Assembly (NCBI RefSeq): GCF_030730205.1 | Contig: NZ_JANQVQ010000084.1 | Span: forward strand, 1 to 56,661 | Origin: Paraglaciecola sp. | GTDB taxonomy: Bacteria; Pseudomonadota; Gammaproteobacteria; Enterobacterales; Alteromonadaceae | Length of the DNA: 56,661 nucleotides | Direction: 5' to 3' | The notes under the pieces: generated by a model | What the model was told of the DNA's origin: nothing | Database searches by the model: none | Seen by the model: only the letters and a program-made list of their open reading frames with translations | Shown: piece by piece, positions 16,700 to 25,824 of the stretch | Layout of the letters: the number at the start of each line of letters is the position of its first letter | How positions within the stretch are numbered: position 1 is the stretch's first letter | Program-made: the position numbers and the translations under genes

Positions 16700-19018
16700 T
16701 TAGACCTTAAAACGTCCCAGAATGGTGTGCGTATGAGCTGCGGTTTTGGCTAAACTCTCTGATGCTTGGCTCGTATGCTGCGCACCCAGCTCCAAATCCG
16801 TTGCTAGTTCGCTGATTTTATTCACATTACTTAATACTGAATTAGTGGTTTGATGTTGCTCTTCTGTGGCCGCTGCAACAACCTCTGATAACTCAATGAC
16901 TTGTCTTAAATTAACAGATAGTTCGTCAAGGGCAATGGTAACCAAGTCAACAAGATGTATTCCACCATCAGCTGCGGCTGTGGCTCGCTCCATTGATGTT
17001 ACCGACTTGGTCGCTGAGATATTCATAACTTCTACTAACTTAGAAATTTCAGCTGTGCTTTGCTGTGAACGATTCGCCAAAGCCCTGACTTCATCAGCTA
17101 CCACCGAGAAACCTCTTCCAGCCTCGCCTGCTCTGGCTGCTTCTATCGCTGCATTTAAGGCAAGTAAATTAGTTTGATCAGCGATACTCGTAATCACATT
17201 TAAAAACGAAGTAATTTGATTGACTTCACTTTTAAGGCCACCAATAACTTCATTTGAATCAGCCAATAATCCAACCAGTAATTTAATATTCCCCGCTGCC
17301 ATATCCGCTCGTTCCATATTCTCGTTAAGGCTTTTCTGGGCTTGTAAACTCTGAACATTGGTATTGTTGGTGGATTGACTCACCTCTTCAACAGCCACGG
17401 TCAATTGATTCATGGCCGTTGCAACAAGATGAGTTTGGTCCCGCTGTTGCGCCGTTTTAGACACACTTGAATTAGTAATTACACTTAATTCTTCAGAAGC
17501 TGATGCTAGGGTATCCGCATCCAACTTAACTTGGACGACGATCTCTCTTATTTGTTTAACAAACTGATTAAATCCAAAAATAATTCTATCTATTTCAGGA
17601 ATGTTGACGGGGCTGATTTTAACCGTTAAATCGCCATCACCTGATGCAAGACCATCACATATTTTGCCTAAATGATTTAATGGGCTGACTAATTTTGCTG
17701 CTAACCATAGTGTAATTAACACCGATAGAGTCAACAGCCCTAAACCGACAAGCAAAATAGAAGTTAATAACGATGAAGATAATTCTTTTGCGGGCGCGAG
17801 TGCCTCTTCTACATCAATTTCAGCCAAAACCGCGATTGTATGCTCACCGACATTAATCGGCATATAAGCAGAAAAAACATCAACTCCTCGATAATCAGTA
17901 ACAATTTCAAAGCCACTTTTGCCGGCCAAAGCTTGTTGAGCAGATAATGAGCTTACTGGTTGAACACCTACAGACGTTCCTTTGGTTTGGGCCTCTTCGG
18001 CTTCCTTGGGAAATTTCGCTTTAATGGCTTTGATGTAACTACTTTGGTCTTCAATAAAAAACCGACTTTCTGTTAACAAATCGCCTTTTTTACTGACTAA
18101 ATACGTTTCTCCTGATTCTCCAAATCCCCGTGACTGCCATTTTAACTGATGAGTCGCTATGCTATTTATCTTGTCCATGGGCATCTGAAAAATCAACACC
18201 GCGATAATTTTACCGTTTACATATATAGGCGCAGAGACAAAACCAGCCAGAGCATTATAAGACGGGAGATAAGGTTCAAAATAACTCACCGACACTTGAT
18301 TAGGTTCAGCCTTTAACCCAGCATGAAATACTTCAGCAATCTGTGAATTAGCATAAGGTCCGCTTTTCAGGCTCGTTGCAAAATCAAGCTCTTTAAATAC
18401 GCTGTATACAATATTACCGCTTGCGGCATCCGCAATAAATATATCGTAATAACCGAATTCGTTTAAGAACTGCCTGAATTCAGGGTGATATTTTTTGTGT
18501 GCATCTCCATAGGTTGAACTTTGCTTTAAATCAACTAATCCGTCTTTTTGGCCTAGTTCAAATGATGAATTGGCAATAAAATCGTGCTGCAAGGCCAAAC
18601 CATTATCACTAACCTGAGATAATAAACTACTAGCAGAATTAATTTTATCTGTATTGAGGTTTTGGTACTGACGGGTGAAATCTACATCGTAGTACGACTT
18701 CAAGGTATTGAGTTCGCCGCTGCTTAGTTCACCTCGTTCTTCAGCATATTCATTGTAAGCGGGCACAAAGGCCAAAGCCGCGCTGACAGTAACAGAGCTG
18801 CTGGCTTGGATCCTGACTTGTGACTCAATAAAATCAAAATAATCAGTGATAGCCTCAGCGGTTTGCACATTTTGCGAGATTAAACGTTTTTCCGCCGCCG
18901 AAGTTAGAGAGTCTGTTGATTTATTGGCGGCAATATTAATTGACACTAGACTCACTAATCCGATCGATATCATTAAAATAACGACAATTACCCAGATCAA
19001 TCGCATTTTTAATGACAT
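16700..19018 (-). CDS. Methyl-accepting chemotaxis protein with a large periplasmic sensor domain
   Basis: This 772-residue chemoreceptor has an N-terminal transmembrane helix (about 6-28) and a periplasmic region of roughly 390 residues with the FGESGETYLVSKKGDLLTESRF motif typical of double-Cache (dCache) sensors. A second transmembrane helix (about 420-443) is followed by a HAMP (VSPLNHLGKICDGLASGDGDLTV) and a C-terminal signalling domain. The hairpin tip is the near-invariant segment IADQTNLLALNAAIEAARAG with GRGFSVVADEVR. It should form a receptor dimer signalling to CheA/CheW. The ligand is not predictable from sequence. GAGGAAG precedes the ATG. It does not end in an NWETF-like CheR-tethering pentapeptide. 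It stands alone. Confidence 0.95.
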   Translation of the reverse strand: MSLKMRLIWVIVVILMISIGLVSLVSINIAANKSTDSLTSAAEKRLISQNVQTAEAITDYFDFIESQVRIQASSSVTVSAALAFVPAYNEYAEERGELSSGELNTLKSYYDVDFTRQYQNLNTDKINSASSLLSQVSDNGLALQHDFIANSSFELGQKDGLVDLKQSSTYGDAHKKYHPEFRQFLNEFGYYDIFIADAASGNIVYSVFKELDFATSLKSGPYANSQIAEVFHAGLKAEPNQVSVSYFEPYLPSYNALAGFVSAPIYVNGKIIAVLIFQMPMDKINSIATHQLKWQSRGFGESGETYLVSKKGDLLTESRFFIEDQSSYIKAIKAKFPKEAEEAQTKGTSVGVQPVSSLSAQQALAGKSGFEIVTDYRGVDVFSAYMPINVGEHTIAVLAEIDVEEALAPAKELSSSLLTSILLVGLGLLTLSVLITLWLAAKLVSPLNHLGKICDGLASGDGDLTVKISPVNIPEIDRIIFGFNQFVKQIREIVVQVKLDADTLASASEELSVITNSSVSKTAQQRDQTHLVATAMNQLTVAVEEVSQSTNNTNVQSLQAQKSLNENMERADMAAGNIKLLVGLLADSNEVIGGLKSEVNQITSFLNVITSIADQTNLLALNAAIEAARAGEAGRGFSVVADEVRALANRSQQSTAEISKLVEVMNISATKSVTSMERATAAADGGIHLVDLVTIALDELSVNLRQVIELSEVVAAATEEQHQTTNSVLSNVNKISELATDLELGAQHTSQASESLAKTAAHTHTILGRFKV

Positions 19019-19120
19019 TATACTTCCTCAGTTTTTAACAATTTGAATCAACCTTCAGGTTAATTTGGAGATGCTTTCGAGTGATTAATATCAAATCAGT
19101 ACCAAATTATTTCTTGAAGC

Positions 19121-20257
19121 TTATTCACTCCACGTTCTATCGTCATCTGCTTTTAATAACAACTTTTTGCTGTCAATTAACGATTGTTTGGAATAATCGC
19201 CAAACCACGCGCCAATTTGCAAAAATTGTTTTATAAATTCACGCTTATCGTTTGCTTCTACTAAGGTCAGTGCCTGAGCAAATTGTTGCGCAAATTTACT
19301 AAGTAGCCTGACACTGTCTTTGTTATCAAAAATAATATCGGCATAAAGTGCAGGGTCTTGAGCAAACAATCGCCCTACCATCGCTAACTCCAATCGGTAA
19401 ATGGGAGAGCTGAGCGAAACCAGTTGTTTTAAATCAGGGTTTTCGCTGGCTAAATGAGCACCAAAAACAAAACTACAAAAATGCCGCATTACCTGGATAA
19501 ACACCATAGCATCATCATGATCCTTGGCATCGCTATGCTGTAAAATCGCTCCCCAAATCGTCATTTGTTGTAACAACCACTGGTACTTAGTTTCGTCACG
19601 ACCATGACAGACCACTACAACTTGTTTAACCAAACTAGGCACATCCGGGCCAAACATGGGATGTAAACCGAGAACAGGACCACTATGGGCGTTTAACATG
19701 GCATTAAGTGGTTTTTGTTTCGTACTGGTGATATCCACCAATAAACAGTCTTTAGGCAGGTTTTGCAGACGACTAATAATTTCTTCAGTCATCTGAATCG
19801 GTACAGCAACCAAAACTAATCCAGCATCTTCAAAAATAGCATCACTGTTTTGCCAATCGGCTTTTTCAAGTACAGTGACGGAGTAGCCACTTCTTGTAAA
19901 CATGTCTACAAAGATACGGCCTAAGGCACCTGCTCCACCAACTACCACTATCTTTTTGATCTCGGGATTAGTACAAAGATAATTGACATTTTGCGTATGG
20001 TAAGACTCACGCATTATGCGCCTTAGCAAGTCTTCTACTAAGGTTGGCGACACCCCCTGAGCTTCCGCTTGCTCACGTCGCTTGCTGATCAATTCAGCCT
20101 CGCGCTCAGGCACATAAATAGGCAAGCCTACACGACTTTTATACTGCCCCACTTGCGCAGTAATTTTTGCCCGTTGTGCCAATAGCTCAACCATTTGACT
20201 GTCTATTTTGTCAATTTGTATTCGCAATTCATCGAGCGAGATGCTGGGTTCCGTCAT
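19121..20257 (-). CDS. tyrA: Bifunctional chorismate mutase / prephenate dehydrogenase
   Basis: TyrA converts chorismate to prephenate and then, with NAD+, to 4-hydroxyphenylpyruvate, the tyrosine precursor. The N-terminal AroQ-type mutase domain (about 1-90) shows Arg12, Arg29 and Lys40 in the expected positions of E. coli TyrA. The dehydrogenase domain has the dinucleotide fold GGAGALGR at 107-114 and GLHPMFGPDVPSLVKQ with the conserved His-Pro-Met-Phe-Gly. The length of 378 residues compares with 373 in E. coli. It lies 15 bp after aroF on the same strand, the classic aroF-tyrA operon, and would be feedback-inhibited by tyrosine as in enterics. Confidence 0.96.
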   Translation of the reverse strand: MTEPSISLDELRIQIDKIDSQMVELLAQRAKITAQVGQYKSRVGLPIYVPEREAELISKRREQAEAQGVSPTLVEDLLRRIMRESYHTQNVNYLCTNPEIKKIVVVGGAGALGRIFVDMFTRSGYSVTVLEKADWQNSDAIFEDAGLVLVAVPIQMTEEIISRLQNLPKDCLLVDITSTKQKPLNAMLNAHSGPVLGLHPMFGPDVPSLVKQVVVVCHGRDETKYQWLLQQMTIWGAILQHSDAKDHDDAMVFIQVMRHFCSFVFGAHLASENPDLKQLVSLSSPIYRLELAMVGRLFAQDPALYADIIFDNKDSVRLLSKFAQQFAQALTLVEANDKREFIKQFLQIGAWFGDYSKQSLIDSKKLLLKADDDRTWSE

Positions 20258-20272
20258 GTTACTTCCTGACCA

Positions 20273-21361
20273 TTATTTATCGTTCATCTTATTTAAGCGC
20301 ATCGGCAGCACAGTTATCAATTTATCTCTGATGTGATTGATAGTCTCGTCTGTGGAATGCCAATCAATACATCCGTCGGTAATAGAAACGCCGTACTCAA
20401 GTTCTTCAGGCTTTTTGCCCTCACTGCTTTGATTACCATGATTTAAATGGCTTTCTAACATTATACCTATTACCGATTGGTTACCCTCTAAGATTTGATT
20501 TACCACATTTTGTGCAACCAGCGGCTGACGTCGAAAATCTTTACTTGAGTTGGCATGACTGCAATCGATTACTAAACCGGCGCTTAGCTTCGCTTTTGCC
20601 ATTTCAGTTTCACAATCGGCCACACATACTGAGTCAAAATTGGGCTGTTTACCACCACGTAAAATAATGTGACCGTCTGGGTTGCCTTGCGTTTGAATTA
20701 TACTCACTTGTCCATCGCCATTAATGCCCATGAAACTATGACCAGAAGCGGCTGATTGCAGCGCATTAATTGCAATACCTAAACTACCATCCGTGCCATT
20801 TTTAAACCCAACGGGCATAGACAAACCACTAGCCATTTCTCGATGGGTTTGTGACTCAGAAGTGCGAGCGCCTATCGCAGACCAACTGAACAATTCAGCG
20901 AGATATTGAGGACTAATCGGGTCAAGTGCCTCTGTTGCTACAGGCAGTTCAAGTTCTGCTAACCAAATTAACAGTTCACGTGCTTTACGCAAGCCAGTTT
21001 CAATATCAAAGGTGCCATTAATATGCGGGTCGTTGATTAAGCCTTTCCAGCCTACTGTGGTACGAGGTTTTTCAAAATACACTCGCATGACAATATATAA
21101 GGTGTCTTTGCATGATTCATGTAACTCTTTCAATTTTAGGGCATATTCTTTTGCCGCCTCGATATCGTGAATTGAACAAGGGCCGCAAATCACTAAAAAT
21201 CGATGGTCACGACGATGAATAATGTCGCTAATGACTTTACGAGAAGACTGAATAATTTCCAGGGAATGCTGGCTCACAGGAAGCTCAGACTTTAAAACAG
21301 AGGGTGTAACTAATACTTGCTCTGAAGTGATGTTTATATTGTTAATACTATCGCGGAACAT
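20273..21361 (-). CDS. aroF: 3-deoxy-7-phosphoheptulonate synthase, class I, Tyr-sensitive type
   Basis: This enzyme condenses phosphoenolpyruvate and erythrose-4-phosphate, the first step of the shikimate pathway. The 362-residue sequence follows E. coli AroF closely through LVICGPCSIHD, VMRVYFEKPRTTVGWKGLI, FSWSAIGARTSESQTHREMA and LVIDCSHANSSKD. The Cys in CGPCSIHD and His in DCSHAN are metal ligands. The N-terminal segment INITSEQVLVTPSVLKSELP resembles AroF rather than AroG or AroH, and it sits directly before tyrA, both supporting the tyrosine-sensitive isozyme. A TyrR-box-like sequence is found about 90-105 bp upstream. Confidence 0.94.
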   Translation of the reverse strand: MFRDSINNINITSEQVLVTPSVLKSELPVSQHSLEIIQSSRKVISDIIHRRDHRFLVICGPCSIHDIEAAKEYALKLKELHESCKDTLYIVMRVYFEKPRTTVGWKGLINDPHINGTFDIETGLRKARELLIWLAELELPVATEALDPISPQYLAELFSWSAIGARTSESQTHREMASGLSMPVGFKNGTDGSLGIAINALQSAASGHSFMGINGDGQVSIIQTQGNPDGHIILRGGKQPNFDSVCVADCETEMAKAKLSAGLVIDCSHANSSKDFRRQPLVAQNVVNQILEGNQSVIGIMLESHLNHGNQSSEGKKPEELEYGVSITDGCIDWHSTDETINHIRDKLITVLPMRLNKMNDK

Positions 21362-21679
21362 AAATTACTCTTTACTTTGACTTAGCAATGACTGGGAATT
21401 ATAGATGAGATACTTGTAAATACTGAGGAAAATCTAACTAACACTAGACCGTACAAAATAATTTACACAATAGAAAAATCTATATCTAAAAACAGGGTTG
21501 ACTTTTTAACAGGGCAGAGTTTTACATGCAAGCGATTATTCAAATCAGCTGTAAAAAAGCCTTCAGCCGATTGATTTTCGTACAAATTAACACAATCATT
21601 TTGATTCTCTACCTTACTCATTCAGTTAGCTCTACTCAAATTTGATAGTGTGCATTGATATCTGGTTATACCAGTAATT
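21362..21679. other. Regulatory and intergenic region upstream of aroF
   Basis: This 318-bp gap between the DnaJ-related gene and aroF on the minus strand holds the aroF leader and a candidate TyrR box. I see no coding sequence in it. A TATAAT occurs at about 21396-21401 on the minus strand but without a good -35 at 16-18 bp. Confidence 0.45.
21450..21467 (-). promoter_or_regulatory. Candidate TyrR box upstream of aroF
   Basis: The sequence CGTACA-N6-TTTACA matches the TyrR consensus TGTAAA-N6-TTTACA at 10 of 12 positions with exact spacing; one half is perfect. It lies about 90-105 bp before the aroF ATG. Repression of aroF-tyrA by TyrR is known in E. coli; whether this organism has TyrR is not shown here. 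Confidence 0.42.
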
Positions 21680-22276
21680 CTAAGGCTGGCTTAAGTAGGT
21701 TTTTAGTAGGTTAAAGTTAGCTTCAGTTTGTTGGGCTTTTTGTGTTTCGCCGCCTTTGTCTGGATGATGTAAATGCTGATATTTGCGATACACTGTTTTG
21801 ACTTGCCGTAAATCACTATCAACATCAAGCTCAAAATACTGAAAAGCCGCTTTAACTTCATCAAGAGCAATGGAAACACTTCCCTTTCCCATCGCAGTCC
21901 AAAATTGAGTTAATAGTTGTTCTACATCATGACCTGAGGTAGTACTAAAGTTACGCCAATCTAAATAATAGGCTTGCAGACTATCTAATTCGGTCAATCC
22001 TTCCTTTTGACTCTGATAAGGCTGCAATTTGATAAGAGTAGAATGGATTTCAATATCGGCGATTTGCTCGTTCAAATATAGACTTCTCAGCTGATATAAA
22101 CTGTGAAACAAAACAAAGTGACTTTGAAATAATAGTAAAGGCTCTGACAAGCAGTTTTTATCGAACAAAGCAAAAGGTGCTTGTTGCAACAAACCAAACA
22201 ACTCATATTCGCTCTTACCTTCTGGATATTGCGATAAGATGCTGGCTAGGGCATTTTCTAAATTAGCGTGGCGCAA
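21680..22276 (-). CDS. DnaJ-related protein with a C-terminal J domain
   Basis: The 198-residue protein has an N-terminal domain of the DnaJ-related family (MRHANLENALASILSQYPEG, then ALFDKNCLSEPLLLFQSHFVLFH) and a C-terminal J domain. The HPD tripeptide that stimulates DnaK lies at about 171-173 in LHHPDKGG. It lacks the Gly/Phe and zinc-finger regions of DnaJ, so it is a specialised co-chaperone or DnaK recruiter. Homologs with this layout occur in Vibrio, Shewanella and Alteromonas and have no assigned substrate as far as I know. It stands alone, upstream of aroF on the same strand. Confidence 0.88.
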   Translation of the reverse strand: MRHANLENALASILSQYPEGKSEYELFGLLQQAPFALFDKNCLSEPLLLFQSHFVLFHSLYQLRSLYLNEQIADIEIHSTLIKLQPYQSQKEGLTELDSLQAYYLDWRNFSTTSGHDVEQLLTQFWTAMGKGSVSIALDEVKAAFQYFELDVDSDLRQVKTVYRKYQHLHHPDKGGETQKAQQTEANFNLLKTYLSQP

Positions 22277-22682
22277 ATCTAGCTCCTTTAATACTTTTTG
22301 TTGCTAAGCAAAACGATACAGTCTTGAAATTATTACATAAATTCACCAGCATGTTGGGGAAGGTAAGTAACTAATTCGGATTTAATGCGACGTAGCTAAA
22401 AATGAATCATCGAGTGAGGCGCATCGTGTTAAGTTCATTATTTAGCCTCAACATTATTTTGCTCGTAGTACTCGTGTTTTTATCTACATGTTTGGCGTTT
22501 GTTTAATCAACGCTAAGGGATAAAATAGGCCTGCACTTTTTTACTTAGCTTAAGTCTGCTGTTGGCTTTTATTGAGGGTGTGTTAAACAGCATCGGGCTA
22601 TTGGCGGAGCAATTCTTTGATGCTAAGGTGCCAAACATAACTCAACCTATCCATACCTGTCGCCAGCTAAAGTAAAAGACTT
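22277..22682. other. Intergenic region without a convincing gene
   Basis: About 406 bp lie between the DnaJ-related gene and the acetyltransferase gene. A 34-codon ATG frame at 22402-22506 on the plus strand would encode a hydrophobic single-span peptide, but it lacks a good ribosome site. I recognise no RNA gene or repeat. Confidence 0.4.
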
Positions 22683-23246
22683 TCACAGTGAGCGCAATAA
22701 TCTTGCTGGAACCCCGCCCACCAAACTATTGGCTGGCACGTTTTTAGTCACCACAGCGCCGGCGGCAATCACTGAATTGTCTCCAATAATCACACCATCG
22801 AGTATTTTTACCCCAGCGCCCAACCAAACGTTATTGCCTATCGTAATTTGTCTGGCGCTTTCAATACCTTTTCTACGTTCTAGTGCATCAAGAGGGTGGG
22901 TTGCGGTAGAAATAATAACGCCCGGCGCAATCATCACATCATCGCCAATAGTGACGGGGGCGGCATCTAAAATGACCAAACCATGGTTAGCATAAAAATT
23001 GTTTCCTACCCGAATATTATAACCATAGTCACAATAAAACGGCGGCTCTATCCAAGCGCTTCCTACTGCACCAAACAAATCTTTAATGATACGGCGCGCG
23101 CCTTTTCGATCATCGATATCGTGTTGATTAAAAAGCTGACACTGTTTTTTTGCCTGAGCACGCTCTTGTTGGAGCTGCTTATTGCTCGGAAAATAAGCCA
23201 GACCTTGTAACATTTTTTGCTTTTCACTCAATTCGTTTTCAGACAT
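22683..23246 (-). CDS. maa: Hexapeptide-repeat O-acetyltransferase, maltose acetyltransferase type
   Basis: This 187-residue left-handed beta-helix enzyme matches the Maa/NodL/LacA family. The N-terminus [22 protein letters not shown] is typical of Maa. The acceptor region [19 protein letters not shown] and the catalytic histidine in [14 protein letters not shown] are both present. The C-terminal hexapeptide turns include [28 protein letters not shown] and [10 protein letters not shown]. It should transfer acetyl from acetyl-CoA to a sugar hydroxyl; the true acceptor in such enzymes is often unclear. Its start overlaps the end of the upstream FAD oxidoreductase gene by 8 bp, so the two are probably co-transcribed. 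Confidence 0.88.
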   Translation of the reverse strand: MSENELSEKQKMLQGLAYFPSNKQLQQERAQAKKQCQLFNQHDIDDRKGARRIIKDLFGAVGSAWIEPPFYCDYGYNIRVGNNFYANHGLVILDAAPVTIGDDVMIAPGVIISTATHPLDALERRKGIESARQITIGNNVWLGAGVKILDGVIIGDNSVIAAGAVVTKNVPANSLVGGVPARLLRSL

Positions 23247-24855
23247 TAGCTAAGTCACCTACCATGGCTAAGGCGAGGGCTTCTGCCACTCTGATACCAT
23301 CAATGCCTGCCGACCAAATGCCTCCAGCATAACCTGCGCCCTCTCCTGCTGGATACAAGCCTCTTGTATTTATACTTTGATAGTCATCGCCTCGTTTAAT
23401 ACAAATCGGCGAAGACGTACGGGTTTCTACCCCTGTCAACAAACCGTCTTTTTTGGCAAACCCTTTAATTTGCCGATCAAAGGCAGGGATCGCTTCTTGG
23501 ATTGCTTTTGTCACATAGTCAGGCACAACCTTACTCAGATCAGTTAGGGTAATACCTGGGGTATAAGAGGGTTTAACATCGCCCAACTCACTACTGGCTT
23601 TGCCTGTTAAAAAATCACCAATCAATTGAGCAGGCGCATGGTAATTTTCGCCCCCTACTTGATACGCTAATGCTTCTAATTGGCGCTGCAAAGCAATACC
23701 TGCCAGAGGATGGCCTGGGTAATCTTCTTCAGGGGTAATGCCCACCACGATAGCACTATTGGCATTGCGTTCATGCCGCGAGTACTGGCTCATACCATTA
23801 GTGACCACTCTGCCCTCTTCAGAGGCCGCAGCAACAACGGTACCACCGGGGCACATACAAAAGCTGTAGACAGTACGGCCATTATGACAATGATGAACCA
23901 ATTTATAATCAGCCGCCCCCAATATTGGATTACCGGCGTTGTCACCAAAGCGGCAACTATCAATCATTGATTGTTCGTGCTCAATTCTAAATCCGATAGA
24001 AAAAGGCTTAGCTTCAATATAAACACCTTGCTCATACAACGTTTCAAAGGTATCTCGCGCACTATGGCCAATGGCTAAAACCACATGCTTGCTGGCTAAG
24101 TAATCTCCTGTTGATAAGTGCAAACCTTTTAACTGTCCTGCCTGAATGTCCAGTTTTTCAACTCGAGTACTAAACCGGATTTCACCACCTAAGGCAATAA
24201 TGTTGGCTCGCATTTTTTCGACCATATTAACCAGCTTAAAGGTACCTATATGGGGCTTACTGACATACATGATTTCTTCTGGTGCACCGGCGGCAACAAA
24301 CTCGTGCAGCACCTTACGGCCATAATGTTTACGATCTTTAACCTGACTGTACAATTTTCCGTCTGAAAATGTACCTGCCCCACCTTCACCAAACTGCACA
24401 TTAGATTCAGGATTTAAAGGCTGTTTACGCCAGAATCCAAAGGTATCTTTAGTGCGTTCACGGACAGCTTTTCCTCTTTCTAACACAATAGGTTTAAAAC
24501 CCATTTGGGCTAATATTAATGCAGCAAACAAACCACAAGGCCCTAATCCTACTACTACAGGTCTGGCGCTTAATGTTGCGGGCGCTTGTGCGACAAATTT
24601 ATAACTCATGTCAGGCGTGACACGTACGTGCTGATCTTTAACAAATTGTCGAAGTAACGCGTCTTGTTCCCTCACTTCAACATCAAAAGTGTAAATCAAT
24701 TGAATGTCTTTTTTATTGCGAGCGTCGTAGGCCCGTTTAAAGACATCAAAGGAAAGTAATTGCGCCTTACTAATTTTTAATTTATCTAAAATGGCCTGTT
24801 CAAGCGCAGCTTGATCATGATTTAAAGGTAATTTAACTTCAGTAAGACGTAACAT
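23239..24855 (-). CDS. FAD-dependent oxidoreductase (COG2509-like dehydrogenase)
   Basis: This 538-residue flavoprotein has an N-terminal domain of about 90 residues followed by a Rossmann dinucleotide site, [20 protein letters not shown], near 98-117. The downstream segments [22 protein letters not shown] and [25 protein letters not shown] are hallmarks of the COG2509 'uncharacterised FAD-dependent dehydrogenase' family. A C-terminal [15 protein letters not shown] motif forms the second FAD contact. The cysteines in FCMCPGG are conserved in the family. Its substrate is unknown. It heads an apparent two-gene unit with the acetyltransferase and is divergent from fdxA; the shared upstream region carries a 12-bp direct repeat. 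Confidence 0.88.
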   Translation of the reverse strand: MLRLTEVKLPLNHDQAALEQAILDKLKISKAQLLSFDVFKRAYDARNKKDIQLIYTFDVEVREQDALLRQFVKDQHVRVTPDMSYKFVAQAPATLSARPVVVGLGPCGLFAALILAQMGFKPIVLERGKAVRERTKDTFGFWRKQPLNPESNVQFGEGGAGTFSDGKLYSQVKDRKHYGRKVLHEFVAAGAPEEIMYVSKPHIGTFKLVNMVEKMRANIIALGGEIRFSTRVEKLDIQAGQLKGLHLSTGDYLASKHVVLAIGHSARDTFETLYEQGVYIEAKPFSIGFRIEHEQSMIDSCRFGDNAGNPILGAADYKLVHHCHNGRTVYSFCMCPGGTVVAAASEEGRVVTNGMSQYSRHERNANSAIVVGITPEEDYPGHPLAGIALQRQLEALAYQVGGENYHAPAQLIGDFLTGKASSELGDVKPSYTPGITLTDLSKVVPDYVTKAIQEAIPAFDRQIKGFAKKDGLLTGVETRTSSPICIKRGDDYQSINTRGLYPAGEGAGYAGGIWSAGIDGIRVAEALALAMVGDLANV

Positions 24856-24945
24856 AAAAAATCCAAATAGAAAGGCCGGACAGCCTATCTGTCAGGGCAT
24901 CACTATTTTAAGCCAGCTTGAGCGTATAAGGTAGGCTAAATGATC

Positions 24946-25011
24946 ATCTTAGGCATATTTAAGCTAAAGTGCCTTGTGTTTTCACATAGCTACTTTATGA
25001 TCTTAGGCATA
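24946..25011. repeat. 12-bp direct repeat in the fdxA divergent promoter region
   Basis: The sequence ATCTTAGGCATA occurs at 24946-24957 and again at 25000-25011. The copies are 54 bp apart start to start, about five helical turns, and lie in the only regulatory space between the FAD oxidoreductase and fdxA. Both are preceded by TGAT with slightly different offsets. Tandem operator sites or a short duplication are both possible. Confidence 0.6.
24974..25001 (+). promoter_or_regulatory. Possible fdxA promoter
   Basis: TTGTGT and TATGAT are separated by 16 bp and end 41 bp before the fdxA ATG. The -10 matches TATAAT at five positions; the -35 is weak. It lies between the two copies of the direct repeat and its -10 overlaps the start of the second. 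Confidence 0.35.
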
Positions 25012-25042
25012 GTAACTGAGCAACACATTTCGTATTCTAATT

Positions 25043-25366
25043 ATGACCTTTGTAGTGACCGACAATTGTATAAAATGTAAATACACTGACTGCGTGGCAG
25101 TATGCCCTGTAGACGCTTTTTTTGAAGGAGAAAACTTTTTAGTTATTGATCCAGATATATGCATTGATTGCGCATTATGTGTACCAGAGTGTCCTGCAGA
25201 TGCTATTTTTCAAGATACTCACCTAAATGAAGAACACCTGCCCTATCTGAGTATCAACGCTGAATTATCAAAAGTTTGGCCAAACATAATTGAATTGAAA
25301 GCGCCGCCTGAAGATGCGGACGAATGGAATGGTGTGAAAAACAAATTATCTATGTTGCTACCATAA
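25043..25366 (+). CDS. fdxA: 7Fe-type ferredoxin FdxA
   Basis: This 107-residue ferredoxin closely resembles Azotobacter vinelandii ferredoxin I. The ligands are visible as [14 protein letters not shown] (Cys9, Cys12, Cys17, Cys21) and [12 protein letters not shown] (Cys40, Cys43, Cys46, Cys50), which should bind one [3Fe-4S] and one [4Fe-4S] cluster. The position corresponding to the free Cys24 of the Azotobacter protein is Ala25 here, so no cluster ligand is lost. The C-terminal region ([25 protein letters not shown]) matches the family. Its redox partner is not evident; the divergent FAD oxidoreductase is a candidate only by position. Confidence 0.95.
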   Translation: MTFVVTDNCIKCKYTDCVAVCPVDAFFEGENFLVIDPDICIDCALCVPECPADAIFQDTHLNEEHLPYLSINAELSKVWPNIIELKAPPEDADEWNGVKNKLSMLLP

Positions 25367-25390
25367 ACAACACAGTAAAACTCATAAAGC

Positions 25391-25418
25391 AAAAACCCGC
25401 CAATGGCGGGTTTTTTTA
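25391..25418. terminator. Bidirectional terminator between fdxA and rplS
   Basis: A 10-bp perfect stem (AAAACCCGCC/GGCGGGTTTT) has a 3-nt loop, seven T's on the plus strand and five A's on the left flank. The two genes converge on it. Confidence 0.92.
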
Positions 25419-25445
25419 TAAGTTAACGGTAACGCGAAATTAATT

Positions 25446-25805
25446 TTAGTTAAGCTTTTCTTTGATACGTGCAGAACGACCAGAACGGTCACGCAAGTAA
25501 TAAAGTTTAGCACGACGAACATCGCCACGACGTTTCACTTCAATAGAACTGATTGCCGGGCTGTGTGTTTGAAATATACGCTCAACACCTTCGCCGTCAG
25601 AAATCTTACGAACTGTAAAAGCAGAGTGTAGGCCACGGTTACGCTTAGCGATTACAACGCCTTCGTAGGCCTGAAGACGCTCTTTTTCGCCTTCTTTTAC
25701 GCGTACTTGCACAACTACTGTGTCACCAGCGCCAAACGCAGGAACATCAGTTTTAAGCTGAGCTTCTTCAATTTTCTTGATGATATCTTGATTAACTTTA
25801 CTCAT
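25446..25805 (-). CDS. rplS: 50S ribosomal protein L19
   Basis: L19 sits at the 30S-50S interface. The protein starts [14 protein letters not shown] and contains [32 protein letters not shown] and the basic tail [21 protein letters not shown], which are diagnostic. Two adjacent ATG codons are present; the second at 25805 is better spaced (5 nt) from the AGAGG ribosome site than the first at 25808. It is the last gene of the rpsP-rimM-trmD-rplS operon and is followed by a strong terminator. Confidence 0.97.
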   Translation of the reverse strand: MSKVNQDIIKKIEEAQLKTDVPAFGAGDTVVVQVRVKEGEKERLQAYEGVVIAKRNRGLHSAFTVRKISDGEGVERIFQTHSPAISSIEVKRRGDVRRAKLYYLRDRSGRSARIKEKLN

Positions 25806-25824
25806 CATATCCTCTCATCCTAGA

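Noticed and set aside
21415-21420. Isolated TGTAAA half-site near aroF
   Set aside because: Its partner half at N6 (GGAAAA) does not match the TyrR consensus, so I kept only the 21450-21467 box.
22402-22506. A 34-codon plus-strand ORF encoding a hydrophobic peptide
   Set aside because: It has no convincing ribosome site or promoter, and short hydrophobic frames arise easily in AT-rich noncoding DNA.
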